Of a stretch of 64,000 nt of DNA, positions 10,749-21,996 are shown piece by piece. The position numbers and the translations under genes were made by a program. The DNA comes from Ceratopteris richardii (taxonomy: Eukaryota; Streptophyta; Polypodiopsida; Polypodiales; Pteridaceae), in NCBI GenBank assembly GCA_020310875.1, contig CM035430.1, positions 106,681,979 through 106,745,978 on the forward strand, in the 5' to 3' direction. The notes under the pieces were generated by a model. That model was not told the DNA's origin. It saw nothing but the letters and a program-made list of their open reading frames with translations, and searched no databases. Positions within the stretch are counted from its first letter, which is position 1. Each line of letters starts with the position of its first letter.

Positions 10749-13209
10749 TCACTAAAGGGCAGCTTTAGATATAGAAATCTCATACTGATCATACTAATGT
10801 ATTATTACTATGTTTATTGACTGAAGCATTGCATGACATCTGTTTACAGTGGAAATCAGTAGACCATTAGGAATGGAATTGCATTTGCACATAGAGTGAA
10901 ACTAGGGATTGTACTTTTCTCCCATGTAACACATCTAACACTGAAAATTCATTCTGTCTACTTTCATACGTTCTTTCTTTCAATCTCTGCATAGAAATGT
11001 CTGTGCCTGTCTGAAATTGAAAGGAAACATATCTCTATGTTGCTATAATAAAGAAAACACCATAAGTATGCACACGTGTCTGTCTCCTCAAAACTAAATA
11101 GGCGGACACTGTTGCCGGGTGGGCCAGCAAATTAAAGCTAAGTGATCCTCTTTTGACAACCTTCGTGGAGCAAAGCTGTAGATGGACCTTCAGGCTTTTG
11201 TATGCACCTGCTCTAAAGGATACGGGGAATCCCACAGGTGCTATGCTCATATATTGTTTGTTCATCCAATGATAATTCAAGCTAAAAAAGTAGGCCTAAG
11301 CCCAAACTGCTCTTGAAACTAGATAGATGGACGAGTTGCCTGCTAAACAGAACAGGTAGAGTGATTCGAACACTTGAAAGATACATCTGGTTCTTCATTT
11401 CTCATTTTGCTGAAGAGCATACTGTAAGAACTTTTTGTGAGCTGAAGACAGACAGGAGAAGCATTGTAAAGGTAAAATTGCAAGTATGTTGCCTCCAAAA
11501 GAGGCAGAAGAAATCAAGAGACAAGAGACAACACATTGTAAGGACAGCCGATAAGTTTCTAGCAAAATGGGTGGTAAAAGGTTGGATGTCTCTTGAAGAG
11601 ATCAGCGGCCAATTCATATCCATCAAGGCATTTGGATCTATAGGGTTCAAAAGTTCAAGGCAGGAAGCCCATGGTGCACATGATGCAAGTGGAAGAAGGA
11701 AATTCTGGTTCACCTTTGTCTTCCCTCACATTTCGTGGTTTGGGGAAAGCTAAAGAGTGTGGTCATCGATACAAATTCACCATTCATATGATAACAAGCA
11801 TTACCAATAGAGTAATAGGGTTCTCAACAAAGCTCTAGAATGCTATACAAGAAGAAATTAAATGAAAAATCCAGATATAAAAGAATCTGACAACTAATGA
11901 AAATATGAATAGCAGACCCCTTCTTAAAATCTTGCTAGCCATGCTATCTAGGAGAATAAAGTTGTGTGAAAGTGCCACCATGATTGACATCCTCGAGAGT
12001 TTGTCTCAATAGATAATGGACAAAAGATAATCTAGATTCCCCGCCCTAGAGATGAGAAGTTTATCAAAGGACTTCGTAACCTCCTGTCAGAGCCCTCACT
12101 CTTTTATCGTAATCCCCTGATATAATTCAATATTTGATGTAATAGACGAAAAAGAAGCAGAAGAAACCTCCTCCTATCCGAGTGTCCTAGTATCTACACA
12201 TGGATCCATAAGTTTTCAATATGCATCTGGCATGTTTTCCTGTAGTCTGTGTAGGCCTTCACAGAGGTATGCCTTTCCTTCATCCTTCATCCGTCGTCCC
12301 TTTCAAACTTTATCACATGCATGCAGAAGAAAGCACCTCCCTCCGAGTCCCTATGAAGACTAGCAAACGTGAATGCTGCTTGAAGGAAGCCTTCAGCCAT
12401 TTGTATATGGCAAAGGGATAAACTGGTGGCAGGAGAGATAGCGAGCTGATTCGTCTGTAGGCACAAGCAGGTACAAACTACCAATCAAATCTAAATAGCC
12501 GCAAGGCTACATTGACGAATACTGCTTGATTTGGAAATCGGGACTTTCTAAGAGGAAAGAAAAAATAGCATCCACAATAAAAAGTCAAGGACCCGTAACA
12601 AAACCCCAAAGGCCCCATTGAAGGCACATTCAAACGATCACATTTACTCTGATTCAGTTTCTGCAAGCAAACAAAGGTGCAGCGAAAAAGTACTTCTGTC
12701 TGAGATGGTGCAAGTGGCTGTAGTTCCCTTGTCCTCGGAAAGTATTAAGCAATGAGACGTTGATGGTGAGACGAAATGCTATATTAATCGCGATCAAGAT
12801 AAACCATGAAGCAAAGAGGATGGACGTTTCCTAAGGGCATCAGCAAGCTAGATATGTAGGCTGCTGGGAATACGAAATACTATATTTTATAGCAACGAGG
12901 AGCTATCTCGCGGGGCACATGGGAGATGGGCGACCAGAAGTTCCACCATTTTCTTGTTTTTTTGGCAACGTGAAAGTGCTCTTGTTTTGTACGGTGAAAG
13001 AAAAGAAGACTGAATAGACTATCACCCTTCTGTTTTTTCCAGTTCAGTCATCCAACAGTTTAATTAAGTTAGGACTGCTCGTGCATTGTGAGGAAAAGTA
13101 TAGAAAGAGAATTTGATACCCCTCGCACATGAAAGGTGACATGAAAGCAATGAGGTGAACGGACCGATGCCCTTGAGCACAAGTGTGTTAAGGTGACCTG
13201 AACTTCAAC

Positions 13210-13310
13210 CAAAATATTTTAATATTTTTTTTTATGACATAGAATATAAAAAGATTAAAGTATTTTAATATTTTTTTAATTGATGATTCAGAATATAAAA
13301 CGCCCACAAT
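13210..13310 (+). repeat. AT-rich ~54-bp tandem duplication
   Basis: TATTTTAATATTTTTTT followed by a GATGATTCAGAATATAAAA-like block occurs twice in a row with several mismatches. A similar but weaker pair (TTTATT(T)AAAATCATAT) follows at about 13330-13440. Confidence 0.6.
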
Positions 13311-13616
13311 GGTGAGATTTCTTTGTATCAAATATTTATTTAAAATCATATGAAATGCAATGCAATGCTACTTAAAGGATTATCTGTGGGATTTCATAAA
13401 ATTGTTTTTTCAAATGTTTATTAAAATCATATCAAATATTACTAAGCTTGCATATATTATAAGAGCAAATGATAATTGGTCCTCACAATTCAATAAACAA
13501 ATATTGTATTCAATATGAGCGATCAAAAAAAAATCTCATCATGTTATCATTGTACATGTGGATAATTTTATTGCACATTGGCACATCTATCAATTTTAAA
13601 AAAACAATTTTTTTAT

Positions 13617-13960
13617 CATGTGCACTTAAATTCAAGGATCCAAAATTTATTTTTTCGGTCACCCAAAATTCGGTCACAAGACTCTCGTGTGCACCTAAAT
13701 CCGACGACCCAAAGTTTATCTCCGACCACTTGAAATCCGGCCACCGGACATCCATGTGCTCTTGGAACACTTTTCAAGTGACCCAAAAAGTGATCTCCAG
13801 CCACCCGAAAACATATCCATGTGCTACCCCTATGAACTAGCATTTTCTTCTGACTGGTAGGTGCATGTGCCCCTAAATCTACTCATCAAAGGTGGTTGTA
13901 TGCACCATACATGTGCCCTTAATTGTCTGTCCGATGACCCGAAAGGTGACCAAATCAAAC
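13617..13960 (+). repeat. Degenerate ~66-bp tandem repeat array
   Basis: Units starting CATGTGC or GTGTGC occur at about 13617, 13686, 13753 and 13818 (spacing 69, 67, 65). Each contains GACCCAAA, TTTATCTCCG-like and CCACC-GAAA blocks. A more diverged unit starts near 13904 (CATGTGCCCTTAATTG..GATGACCCGAAA). Open frames on both strands across the array look like by-products of the period being near a multiple of three. Confidence 0.7.
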
Positions 13961-14215
13961 ATCCATTGCCGCCCCCTCCCCTGCTAAGAGGCCTGCTTCA
14001 CCTCATGCATCATGCTTTGGAAGTCAAACCCCACTTCCATCTTACATGTCCAATATTGGAGATTCAATAGCAAGCACTAAAACAAGGCACACTCCTTGCA
14101 CCTCATGTCTCAATAGGTGAGTCGTGGACCTTGTAAGTGGCTTTATGGTCAAACTCTCTTTCTTTTTTAGCAAACGATAAAGAATTAATGAAGGTTTGTT
14201 ATAAGATGTGGAGGG

Positions 14216-14570
14216 GCAAGATCCCACTCTAAGATTCCTGGTCAATACAATTTACATAGCTCTTATAGTGCATCCATCAAAGATAGGGAACCACAACCAA
14301 AGAGCTCTCATTGGTCTATGGACAAAACATATAGAAATTTGACTACTGAATACAAAGATATGAGTTGACTCGACCATTTATCAGGGTAGGACAAACAAGA
14401 CCAATACAATCAGAATGGGAACAAGATCCCACTGTAGCACACTCAAGATCAATACAAATTACAAAAGTCTTACAATGAAGCCACCACAAGTGGGGAACAC
14501 ACAACTAGAGAACTCTCATTTGTCTGAGGAAAAGACCATAAAAGGTATGTATATTGAATACACAGATAGG
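14216..14570 (+). repeat. ~205-bp diverged tandem duplication
   Basis: Blocks AAGATCCCACT, GATCAATACAA, GGGAACCACA, GAGAACTCTCATT and GAATACACAGATA appear in the same order at 14218-14363 and 14423-14570 with roughly 70% identity. It lies just past the 3' end of the minus-strand LINE fragment and may be part of its 3' tail. Confidence 0.55.
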
Positions 14571-14689
14571 AGCAGGCAGAATGGATACTTTGCTGACCAA
14601 ATGATAATTATGTCTAAGGGAATACACATAATTATTTTTCCCTCCTTGACATAAAGTTTGGTTCCTACTGAGACTTCTCCAAATCTACC

Positions 14690-16945
14690 AAAGCACTAGA
14701 TCCATTTTGTTGCAGCAATCAATAAGAATTTCTTTAGCATCCAACTAAGGAATGACCTTGAGTTTCCTATAAGAACACAAGCGCTACCAAATTTCATTGC
14801 ATGCCAACAATGAACAAACAAGTAGGAAAAATCTTCCTCTCTACCACGAAATGTACAAAGACCTTCATTGAATTCAATTCTCTTAGCCTTGTGGCCTATC
14901 CAAAAACCATTATGAAGAATAAGCCATTGGAGAAAAGAATGTTTGATGCTGGTAGGAAAGGCCCATATGTGAATCTATATCTCCATTGAGAGTTGGACCA
15001 CTTCACTTTCAACCTATTATTGAGATCGCTAATAAGTCTGGAAATAGATCCACCATTACTTTTGAACTTTTTTAGCATATCTTGAGCAACTTCGTGACTT
15101 CCTAGTGAATTAATTATGCACCATCGCATCTTGAGCTCCATGAATCCTTTGTTTTGAATAAGCACTTGTTGACAAGCATGAGACAAGTTAGTTAAAGATC
15201 TGCATTGTTCATCTAAGACAATCTCACCTCTTTGGAAGAAGCATTCGTAAGTTCTAAAACCCTCTTTGTTTATGTTCTTTGATTGACTGTTGATAGTTGT
15301 TCCATAGTGCAATCCTACCATGCCATAGGGACTCCTACAAAAAGAAGTTGAAAGAAGTTGAGATTGCAAACAAAGTCTTTCTTTGGAATATAGCCTTTTT
15401 TAACCTTCATCCATGAATGCTAAAACCTATAGCTTTGGGAGCTATCAGCCAGAGAAAATTGTTGAGGAGACACCACAATATGCAATAAATGATTATTTGA
15501 CCATGAGTTATATTTTTTAACTCAAAAAAGATGGATCTTGCTTTTAATTAGCAAAGGTCAAATATCTTTTAAAGATAAACTTCTAACAATCCATTTAGCC
15601 ACTAAGTTTTCAGCCATTTTGATGGGACACAAGATACCAATTCCAGCTTATTACTTGGGCATACAAAAGGTAGTCCAAGATATTGTGGAGACTTTATAAA
15701 CATGATCATTTCTTTCCTCGTAAAAATGTTTTGGCAAGAGCTATGGCCTATGACATTTGCTTTTTGGGGGGTAACCAATGAACAAGAAGTAGGTAATCCA
15801 AGGTAATGCATAAAGATTCAAAACAAAGGATCTCTTAGCTAAGGAGGTATGACTATTATACCACTTAAAAATGTTTTCTATGAATTTGAGCATAATCCAA
15901 TCCCATTTTTGTTGAAAGCACCTCTGAAGCCCATAGGAATGCCCAATAGTTTGAAGATCACCCCTTCATGTAAGATATCACAACCAATACTAGAGACACG
16001 GTTAGGAATCGGATTATTTGAAGCTTTGAAAGTAGTTTTTTTACGATTAATCTTTGATCTAGTAGCTAAACAAAACAGACGAAGACGATCCAAAAAAATA
16101 GCAACACATCTTTCGCCAGTCAACTCAAAGCATCACTAGCAATAGCAAATAGAGAGGGGAGCAAGAGGACAACTTTTTCTAATGGATCAACAAAGTTTAA
16201 AAGGTTTAGATAAGTGGCCATTCATACAAACCGTAGAGAAATCATTTCCAAAAAGGATACCAAAATATTTGATGAATTTTCTTCCAACACCAATATCATG
16301 TAAGGATTGGAGAACAAAGTCCCAATCAATCCTATCATAAACTTTGTCAAAGTCAACTTTGAAGAAAAAGTAGTCTTGCTTGAGCTCATTAGCAAGTTCT
16401 AGAACTTCCCATAAAGAGAATGAATCTACCTTTTATAAAGCCTTTTTGTTCAGGAAGGATGATCTAGTTCATAATAGGGCTAAGTCTCCTAGCGAAAGAG
16501 GAGGAAAAGATCTTATATATGGTAGTGAAACAATCATGTGGATAGGGAGAGCACCATTTCTAGTTGCCTCTTCCCAAATCAAGAGAATGTAAGGAGTCAA
16601 GAATTCATTAAGTTTCAAAAAGAATTCATTAGGAATCACATCAATGTCAATAGATTTATAGGGTTTCAATTTACTAATGGTTTCTTTAATCTCATCGACA
16701 GTAAAGGGCAGGTCCAAGGCAGAATCCAAGCTTTGAGGAATCATTTTCTTCCTCTTTAAGGCAATGCTAGATCTAGCCCATATGGATATTCTCCCTCCAC
16801 TTGAGAGTACTAGAGAAAACATTAGTAAAGAAGCATTTGACCTCTTGTAAGCCTCCTTAATGTTGATAGTTGTCCCACCATTCCTCTTATTCAATAATGG
16901 AATGTAATCCTTAATTTTTTTTTTCATATCAAGGAAACCATACAC
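14690..16945 (-). pseudogene. L1-type LINE ORF2 fragment (reverse transcriptase to zf-RVT), degenerate
   Basis: Read on the minus strand from 16945: a segment before the RT, then LDLPFTVDEIKETISKLKPYKSIDIDVIPNEFF (shown here only as a pattern: the L1 sequence before RT motif 1; key residues PFT, EI, KPYKS, D, IPNEF). Next comes VDFDKVYDRIDWDF (about 16310-16355), the L1 form of K-D-F-x-K-A-Y-D-R-W. Then LFCLATRSKINRKKT (about 16040-16085), the downstream RT block, and GIPMGF. The 3' part reads GFWIGHKAKRIEF..CTFRGREED..LFVHCWHAMKFG (about 14790-14900), as in the RT-associated zinc-binding domain. The YADD box is not clearly visible and several frames are needed, so it is dead. The 5' half with the endonuclease is absent. 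Confidence 0.75.
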
Positions 16946-17099
16946 TTATTAGGCCCATCAATCTTCCCAACCCAAAACCCTCTTCAAGAAGCAAGAGCCA
17001 TACTAGATCAAGGTATAACTCATATCTCAACTTATACGAAAGTTCCAAAAGAAATTGGTAGGCCTAGACTCATTAAAACTACCCAGATCAACTTGATCC

Positions 17100-17345
17100 A
17101 AGCTTATGCATTTTCCAAAAGCATGGAAACCAGTTTAATAAAAATAAAGATTATTTCAAAATTCTGGAAGGGCTACAAGATGAAGTCCCACTCCAATCTA
17201 TCATATGCTTTATCAAATTCAATCTTCAAAAAGAGAAGGATTTGGCTTGACTTTTTGCAATCTATATTTGCTACACATGCTAGTAAGGATTCTATTAGGC
17301 TATTTCGTATATTTTATGATAATCCTTTTACTAGAGCATCCCAAT
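17100..17345 (-). pseudogene. Second LINE reverse-transcriptase fragment
   Basis: The reverse complement of about 17180-17320 reads LIESLLACVANIDCKK.. followed by KIEFDKAYDRLEWDFIL, the same L1 RT motif seen at 16310-16355 but a separate copy. A stop follows. Its order relative to the neighbouring fragment (motif repeated upstream) shows two insertions, not one element. Little else can be aligned. Confidence 0.6.
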
Positions 17346-18640
17346 ACTCTAATGATTTATCCTTTTATTTTTTTAAAAGATCCTTCATATATGGATGCCT
17401 CATGCCCTGTTTTTTGCTCCCAACTACTAGGGATGTTTTGAGTTGGATGATCAAAGATTTCTTGGATCAATGTAATTTCAAAAGTATTATATCTAAGAAT
17501 TTTCTTGTATCCTTTTTCTCCCCAAGACTTTGTTAATGATACTCATGCTTTGAGTAATTATGATGATAAAGAATTTGTAAAGAATTTTGATTATTTCATT
17601 AACATTTTTTTGTTCACAAAGTTCTTAGTAATCATAGGAAAACATATCTTTATGCTTAAAATGAAAAGGTCACTATATGTTTTGTAGAAATTTGGTACAA
17701 GATTAATCATTTAACTTATTTAATATACTAGTTGTTTTTTATGTTTCTATAAGAAACTAATAACACAATGCAATAGACTAGTAAACACAATTGAGAGAAA
17801 AATGCAGACAAAGATAGGTGCAGACTGAGAGATAGAGAGTTCAAATTCTCAAAAATTGCTAAGAATAATACAGGGATAATGATGGTGTCATCTACCCATG
17901 TGCTTCCAATGTGGAGCTTAGATGGAAATCTAGATAGACTCTAGATGAAGGGCTTACTAGTGCGCAATGATATGTAAAGCTCAACCTAGGCCATGCTTAT
18001 ACAACTTTTATAAGGGAAGTTTGTATAGATAAACATAGTTGGAAGATACAAAATAGTCAGTAAAATATACAATCCAACAATATCTCCATGACCAAAAGTC
18101 CTTCCGTCTCGACCCTACGGGTCAAGGGGATAGGAGGTTTATTCTTTTTGTTAAGTGGTGTAGGTGTTCTTTGTTGTAAAGAGATAGCTAATATGGATCA
18201 TTTTAAGTCTTAAGAATGATGAATTTTATTCATGTCTCATGAAAAGGAGTACTTGGCTTGTTTAGATCGTAGTAAAAAAATTGAAAAATGCAAAGGATTT
18301 GGGACATTTTCATCCCTTCTCTTGCTCACTAGCTAGCCGAGAGCCAACTGATATGCGTACAATGTGCAAATACTTGAAGGCTATTAAATATTTTCATTTT
18401 GTCACGATTGTATTTGGAAATATTGGGTTTCTCACTCTCATAAGTTTCTTTTACATGGCACCATAGGTCATGTGTGCTTCAAATTTGGCATGAAAATGTG
18501 GTACGATCCATATGCATATTGGGGAAACTCATATGACATGAGAACAAAAAATACCAAGGAGAATGGTCCAATTTAGCAAAAGAAAAAAAACATAGAATGG
18601 CATTCAAAGATGCATTAATATTTAATGTAAGCAAGTTCTC
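17346..18640. other. Non-coding spacer
   Basis: No feature recognised. Open frames at 17093-17687 (+) oppose or trail the LINE fragment and have no domain. It ends at TTCTC, the target site of the next element. Confidence 0.4.
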
Positions 18641-18787
18641 TGTAATAAAGTAAGTTTATGATCTAAGGATTTGGTCGGTTCAAATGGATCTGAAATTGGG
18701 CACCGTTTGGTCACCCATGTGCATGACCAAAGATCTCGAGTCTAGACTTACTAGGAGGTCATGTGCTGTTGTAAACAAGTGATCCAC

Positions 18788-18844
18788 TTAGCTTAGTGGT
18801 TAAGTCTCAAGGATGTGAAGGAGGAGGTCTTGGGTTCAATCCCC
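18788..18844 (+). promoter_or_regulatory. tRNA-like Pol III promoter boxes inside the 5' LTR
   Basis: Box A TTAGCTTAGTGG (18788-18799) fits the TRGCNNAGYGG consensus. Box B GGGTTCAATCCCC (18832-18844) fits GGTTCRANYCC. About 32 bp separate them, as in tRNA genes and tRNA-derived SINEs. The sequence is repeated in the 3' LTR at 22144-22200. The same GGAGG..GTCTTGGGTTCAAT block occurs in the SINE-like unit at 22684. Whether Pol III uses it is unknown. Confidence 0.7.
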
Positions 18845-19008
18845 ATGGGTACATGGGAAGAGTATTTTACCCAAAGAGATCTAGAGCCTTCTAGAAGCAT
18901 CCACTTGAGTTGACTCGAGTTGAGTGGGACACTTGGTGCACATGCAGTTATATGACGCATGGATGGTTAGTATCCACCTACCCAAGAAGGCAGTCCCCTG
19001 CAGAGAAC

Positions 19009-19017
19009 TATATATAG
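19009..19017 (+). promoter_or_regulatory. TATA box in the 5' LTR
   Basis: TATATATAG about 66 bp before the LTR end, also present in the 3' LTR near 22372; the likely Pol II core promoter of the element. Confidence 0.55.
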
Positions 19018-19084
19018 AGGCATTTGGTTGGGAGGAGAGTCATCTCTCTAGCACATGGTGGTCATAATCCTTAGTCTCTTGCAT

Positions 19085-19096
19085 TGGTATCAGAGC
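19085..19096 (+). promoter_or_regulatory. Primer-binding site of the non-autonomous element
   Basis: TGGTATCAGAGC (tRNA-iMet type), 1 nt after the 5' LTR. Confidence 0.9.
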
Positions 19097-19325
19097 TCAA
19101 GGCTGAGCTTCCATGGAGACCTTGATGGGCTTCATCACCTTCCTCATAGTTTCCCATGAAAGCTAGCTTCCTTATGTGCTTCGAGAATCAAAATTATTCA
19201 TCTCTGCTGCGGAACTTCTCCTTTGTCATGTGCATTCAAAACTATTTCTTATGATTAGCAAAAGTGAAAGTATCCTCTTAATCATGTAGCGAATGAGTTT
19301 AGAACCTCCAAATCATGCAGCAAAT

Positions 19326-19386
19326 GAGTTCCGAACCTCCGACCTTCAACTCGTAAGCTCAACTTTCCAGACCAACTGAGCTACGG
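19326..19386 (-). other. tRNA-like sequence (pseudo-tRNA or SINE head)
   Basis: On the minus strand CTTCCGTAGCTCAGTTGG (box A, 19372-19383) is followed 34 nt later by GGTTCGGAACTC (box B, 19326-19337). The anticodon arm does not fold cleanly, so it is not called as a functional tRNA. A partial second copy of the box B side (GAATGAGTTTAGAACCTCC) lies just to its left at about 19288-19306. Confidence 0.55.
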
Positions 19387-19910
19387 AAGTGCACATATGT
19401 ATGTTTTGGTGCATTACATTTATGGATTCATTCTCTGGCATTGCCATTATCTATACCAAGTTTTGCTGCTGTCTTTGGGCACTAATGAAGCTCTCCACTA
19501 CTTGCAAAAGTAGAGAGCTATCCACACACAATGGCATAGCCTAGTTTTGAACCGGTGACCACACGATTGATAGGAGTCTACTTCAACCACAAAGCCTGTA
19601 GTGCATGACATGCAATACTTTGGCTATTTGTATCAGCTATTATTTGGTTACGGGTGCCGCCAAATTGCGGATGATAGCAAAACAAGTACACTAAGTCATG
19701 ATTTAACTATCCTACTGCCGGTCGACTTGATCTCGCAACTTCTTGTCAGAGCGCATAGGGTCTTCACCACAAGGGCAATGGTTGTTCACGACTGAAATTT
19801 ACAGAGCTTAAACTAAATGCGAACTTTCCTGTTGGGCACAACAAGAACATATTTTTGGTTTTTCTTAAGTGTTGTTCACGGGAATCAAGCCCATGACGTC
19901 CATATCTCAT

Positions 19911-19966
19911 GGAGAAAGTTTACCATTTACTTTGAGTCAACCGTACTATAACTTGACCAATTCAAA
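19911..19966 (+). repeat. 56-bp inverted repeat, left arm
   Basis: Starts GGAGAAAGTTTACC and ends CCAATTCAAA. It is the reverse complement of 21403-21458 with one mismatch (G/C at about position 33). Confidence 0.9.
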
Positions 19967-21402
19967 TTCAAAATAAAATTTTATCCAACTTAGGACACTT
20001 TTCTCAAAGACATGAGCTAAAAGTTCTTGGGAATTTGGCTTATCTCATGAGCAATTCCTAACTTCTCTATTCTAAAGTATACTTGACTCTAGAAATTCAT
20101 TTAGTGTCATGCTAAATAACTTGAAGCAAACTCAAATGAGTAAGTCAATCTTGGACTTAGCATCTTTTGAAGATTGAAAAGGTTCTTGTTCAGAACATCT
20201 ATCTAGGATGTTTAATTTAGTTACCTGGTTCTAACCGGCTAACCGTTGACTTTTGTGAAAAGAATTAGATACCGTATCTAAGTCAAATCCAAAAGATTCA
20301 GAAAGCAGAAAGAAAGAACTAAAACTCTGCTCAACCAATTCAAACTTCGAAGATACGTAAACTTGCTATGAGTCAAAGTCTAGATGACTGAGGACTTTAA
20401 CTTCTCAAAGATCTATTTCAATAGAGTATTGAAGCATTTTTTTAATCTTTAAGAGAAATGAGCTTGATTCTCAAAAAGGACTCAGAGCAAATCTAAAACA
20501 TCATCCAACCATAAGATACCATTGTGGTAACCAACATCAGTGTGTCGACCCACTGAGGTTCTATTGATGAGTTTTTACTCAAGTAATGTTTCACTTGAGA
20601 CTAAATTCATGCCTATATTCAATCTTGATGACTCCTTATTGGGAATGCAATTCTTGTGCATTTCTTCAAGTCAAAGGATTGACCAAGTTAGACTAGCAAC
20701 TTTTGCTTGACTTAGTCAGTCTATTCCTTAGTTGAAAGGATCTTTTCAATATCAAAATCCACTTCTTCATAAATTTACCAAAAATGTATCAAATATTTCT
20801 GAATCAAGGACACTTTATCTTGAAGCGTTCCAAGAAGATCTTGGAAGTTACTCACTTCATATCTTTTGTTTCCTCGATCTTGAAGTTATCTTGAAATAGC
20901 TTGAGATACTACTTTTATCCTCCTTGAATTTAAACTCCTTCTTTGAGGTTTTAATTCCCTTGAGGATCAAACCTATCTTCAAGATCCAATCTAGGACTAG
21001 GATAATTATCATCCTATGGTCCGATGTCCCATACCATCTTTCCTACATCAATGTAAGTATAAAATATGGTGTCCCATACCAACCTATTTTATATTCACAT
21101 TAATGTGTGGGTGATACTTATCCTAAAGTCTAAACATCTCTTGATAGACTACCTTCTTTCTTCAATTCTTTACAAGAATTTTGAAGTTTCAGGCATAACT
21201 AAATTTTCTAGGTTTTGATTCCATCACATGATCGTCTCACAATCACGTGCTTTGCCTTGGAAACTTGAGAACTCTTGATAGAATATCCATTGTTCTTTGC
21301 TAGGATTTTCAAATGAAAACCAATAAAAATTCCAAGCACTTGAACTTTCACATATTCAAGTTCAATTGATTTATTCTTGACCAATCTGTAGTGACAATAA
21401 CT

Positions 21403-21458
21403 TTTGAATTGGTCAAGTTATAGTAGGGTTGACTCAAAGTAAATGGTAAACTTTCTCC
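21403..21458 (-). repeat. 56-bp inverted repeat, right arm
   Basis: TTTGAATTGGTC to AAACTTTCTCC, complementary to 19911-19966 with one mismatch. Confidence 0.9.
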
Positions 21459-21982
21459 TGCAATTTACATAGGATTTTTTAAACTCATTAGGACAAAGTA
21501 GTCCTCTAGTCAGGTGAAAAAATCAAATAACTGTTGGATAGGAGTAAACCATTGTACAAACATCCAAGTTAGATGTTTGGGAGAGCCAAACTTCAAGTTC
21601 TCCAAACCAAATTCAAGTGGATCAAGAGTTCTCAAAGCCTTGCGAGGGATAAAAATCTTGCCTTCATTACTAACTCCATGCACCAGTCATGCCCACTAAT
21701 GGACTAGTAATTTGAATCCACCTAGTTCATATATTTGTGCCCAGATTGCACCTAGTAAAAAATGTGAATTGGTCAGGGATGTTTTTAGATCCACTCTTAT
21801 TATTCATCCACTACTTTGTACTTTGATGAGTTTATCAAAGTGCAAAGCGAGATAGTGTTTTGAATCATTTGCATAGGGATGACACCACAGAGATGAGACA
21901 TGTTCTTCCAGTTTTAGAACATGAGGCTCGGGGGTTGCCTACAGTAGTTATATAGCTTTATTTTCAAGGATAAAAATATTTT

Positions 21983-21996
21983 CCAAGGGGGAACAA
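21983..21996 (+). promoter_or_regulatory. Polypurine tract of the non-autonomous element
   Basis: CCAAGGGGGAACAA directly before the 3' LTR at 21997. Confidence 0.75.

Larger units (their letters stand above)
9247..13200. other. Non-coding spacer
   Basis: No gene or element could be recognised. It holds two local tandem duplications (listed separately). A 146-codon open frame (11313-11753, +) has no recognisable domain and overlaps a similar-length frame on the other strand, so I do not call it. Near 9420-9470 there is a run of GGTCAA/TTGGTCAA words, probably a simple local expansion. Confidence 0.5.
18641..19083 (+). repeat. 5' LTR of the non-autonomous element
   Basis: 443 bp, TGTAATAAAGTAAG to TAGTCTCTTGCA. 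It contains a tRNA-like box A/box B pair (18788-18844) and a TATA box (19009-19017). Confidence 0.9.
19911..21458. mobile_element. Candidate MITE-like DNA element inside the non-autonomous retrotransposon
   Basis: The near-perfect 56-bp inverted repeats enclose 1548 bp with no transposase. A smaller imperfect inverted repeat lies inside at about 21000-21120 (ATGTAAGTATAAAATA against TATTTTATATTCACAT, and GGATAATTATCATCC against GGGTGATACTTATCC). No target duplication flanks the arms, so a transposon origin is not proved; an inverted duplication is the alternative. Confidence 0.4.

Noticed and set aside
11313..11753. 146-codon open frame, plus strand
   Set aside because: No domain or family resemblance, and an open frame of similar length on the opposite strand suggests chance.
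13469..13843. Open frames on both strands over the 66-bp repeats
   Set aside because: Produced by the repeat period being near a multiple of three.
19326..19386. Functional tRNA gene on the minus strand
   Set aside because: Box A and box B are present but the anticodon arm does not form a proper stem and the acceptor ends do not pair.
19902..21470. Target duplication around the 56-bp inverted repeats
   Set aside because: Flanks CATATCTCAT and TGCAATTTAC do not match at any length from 2 to 10.
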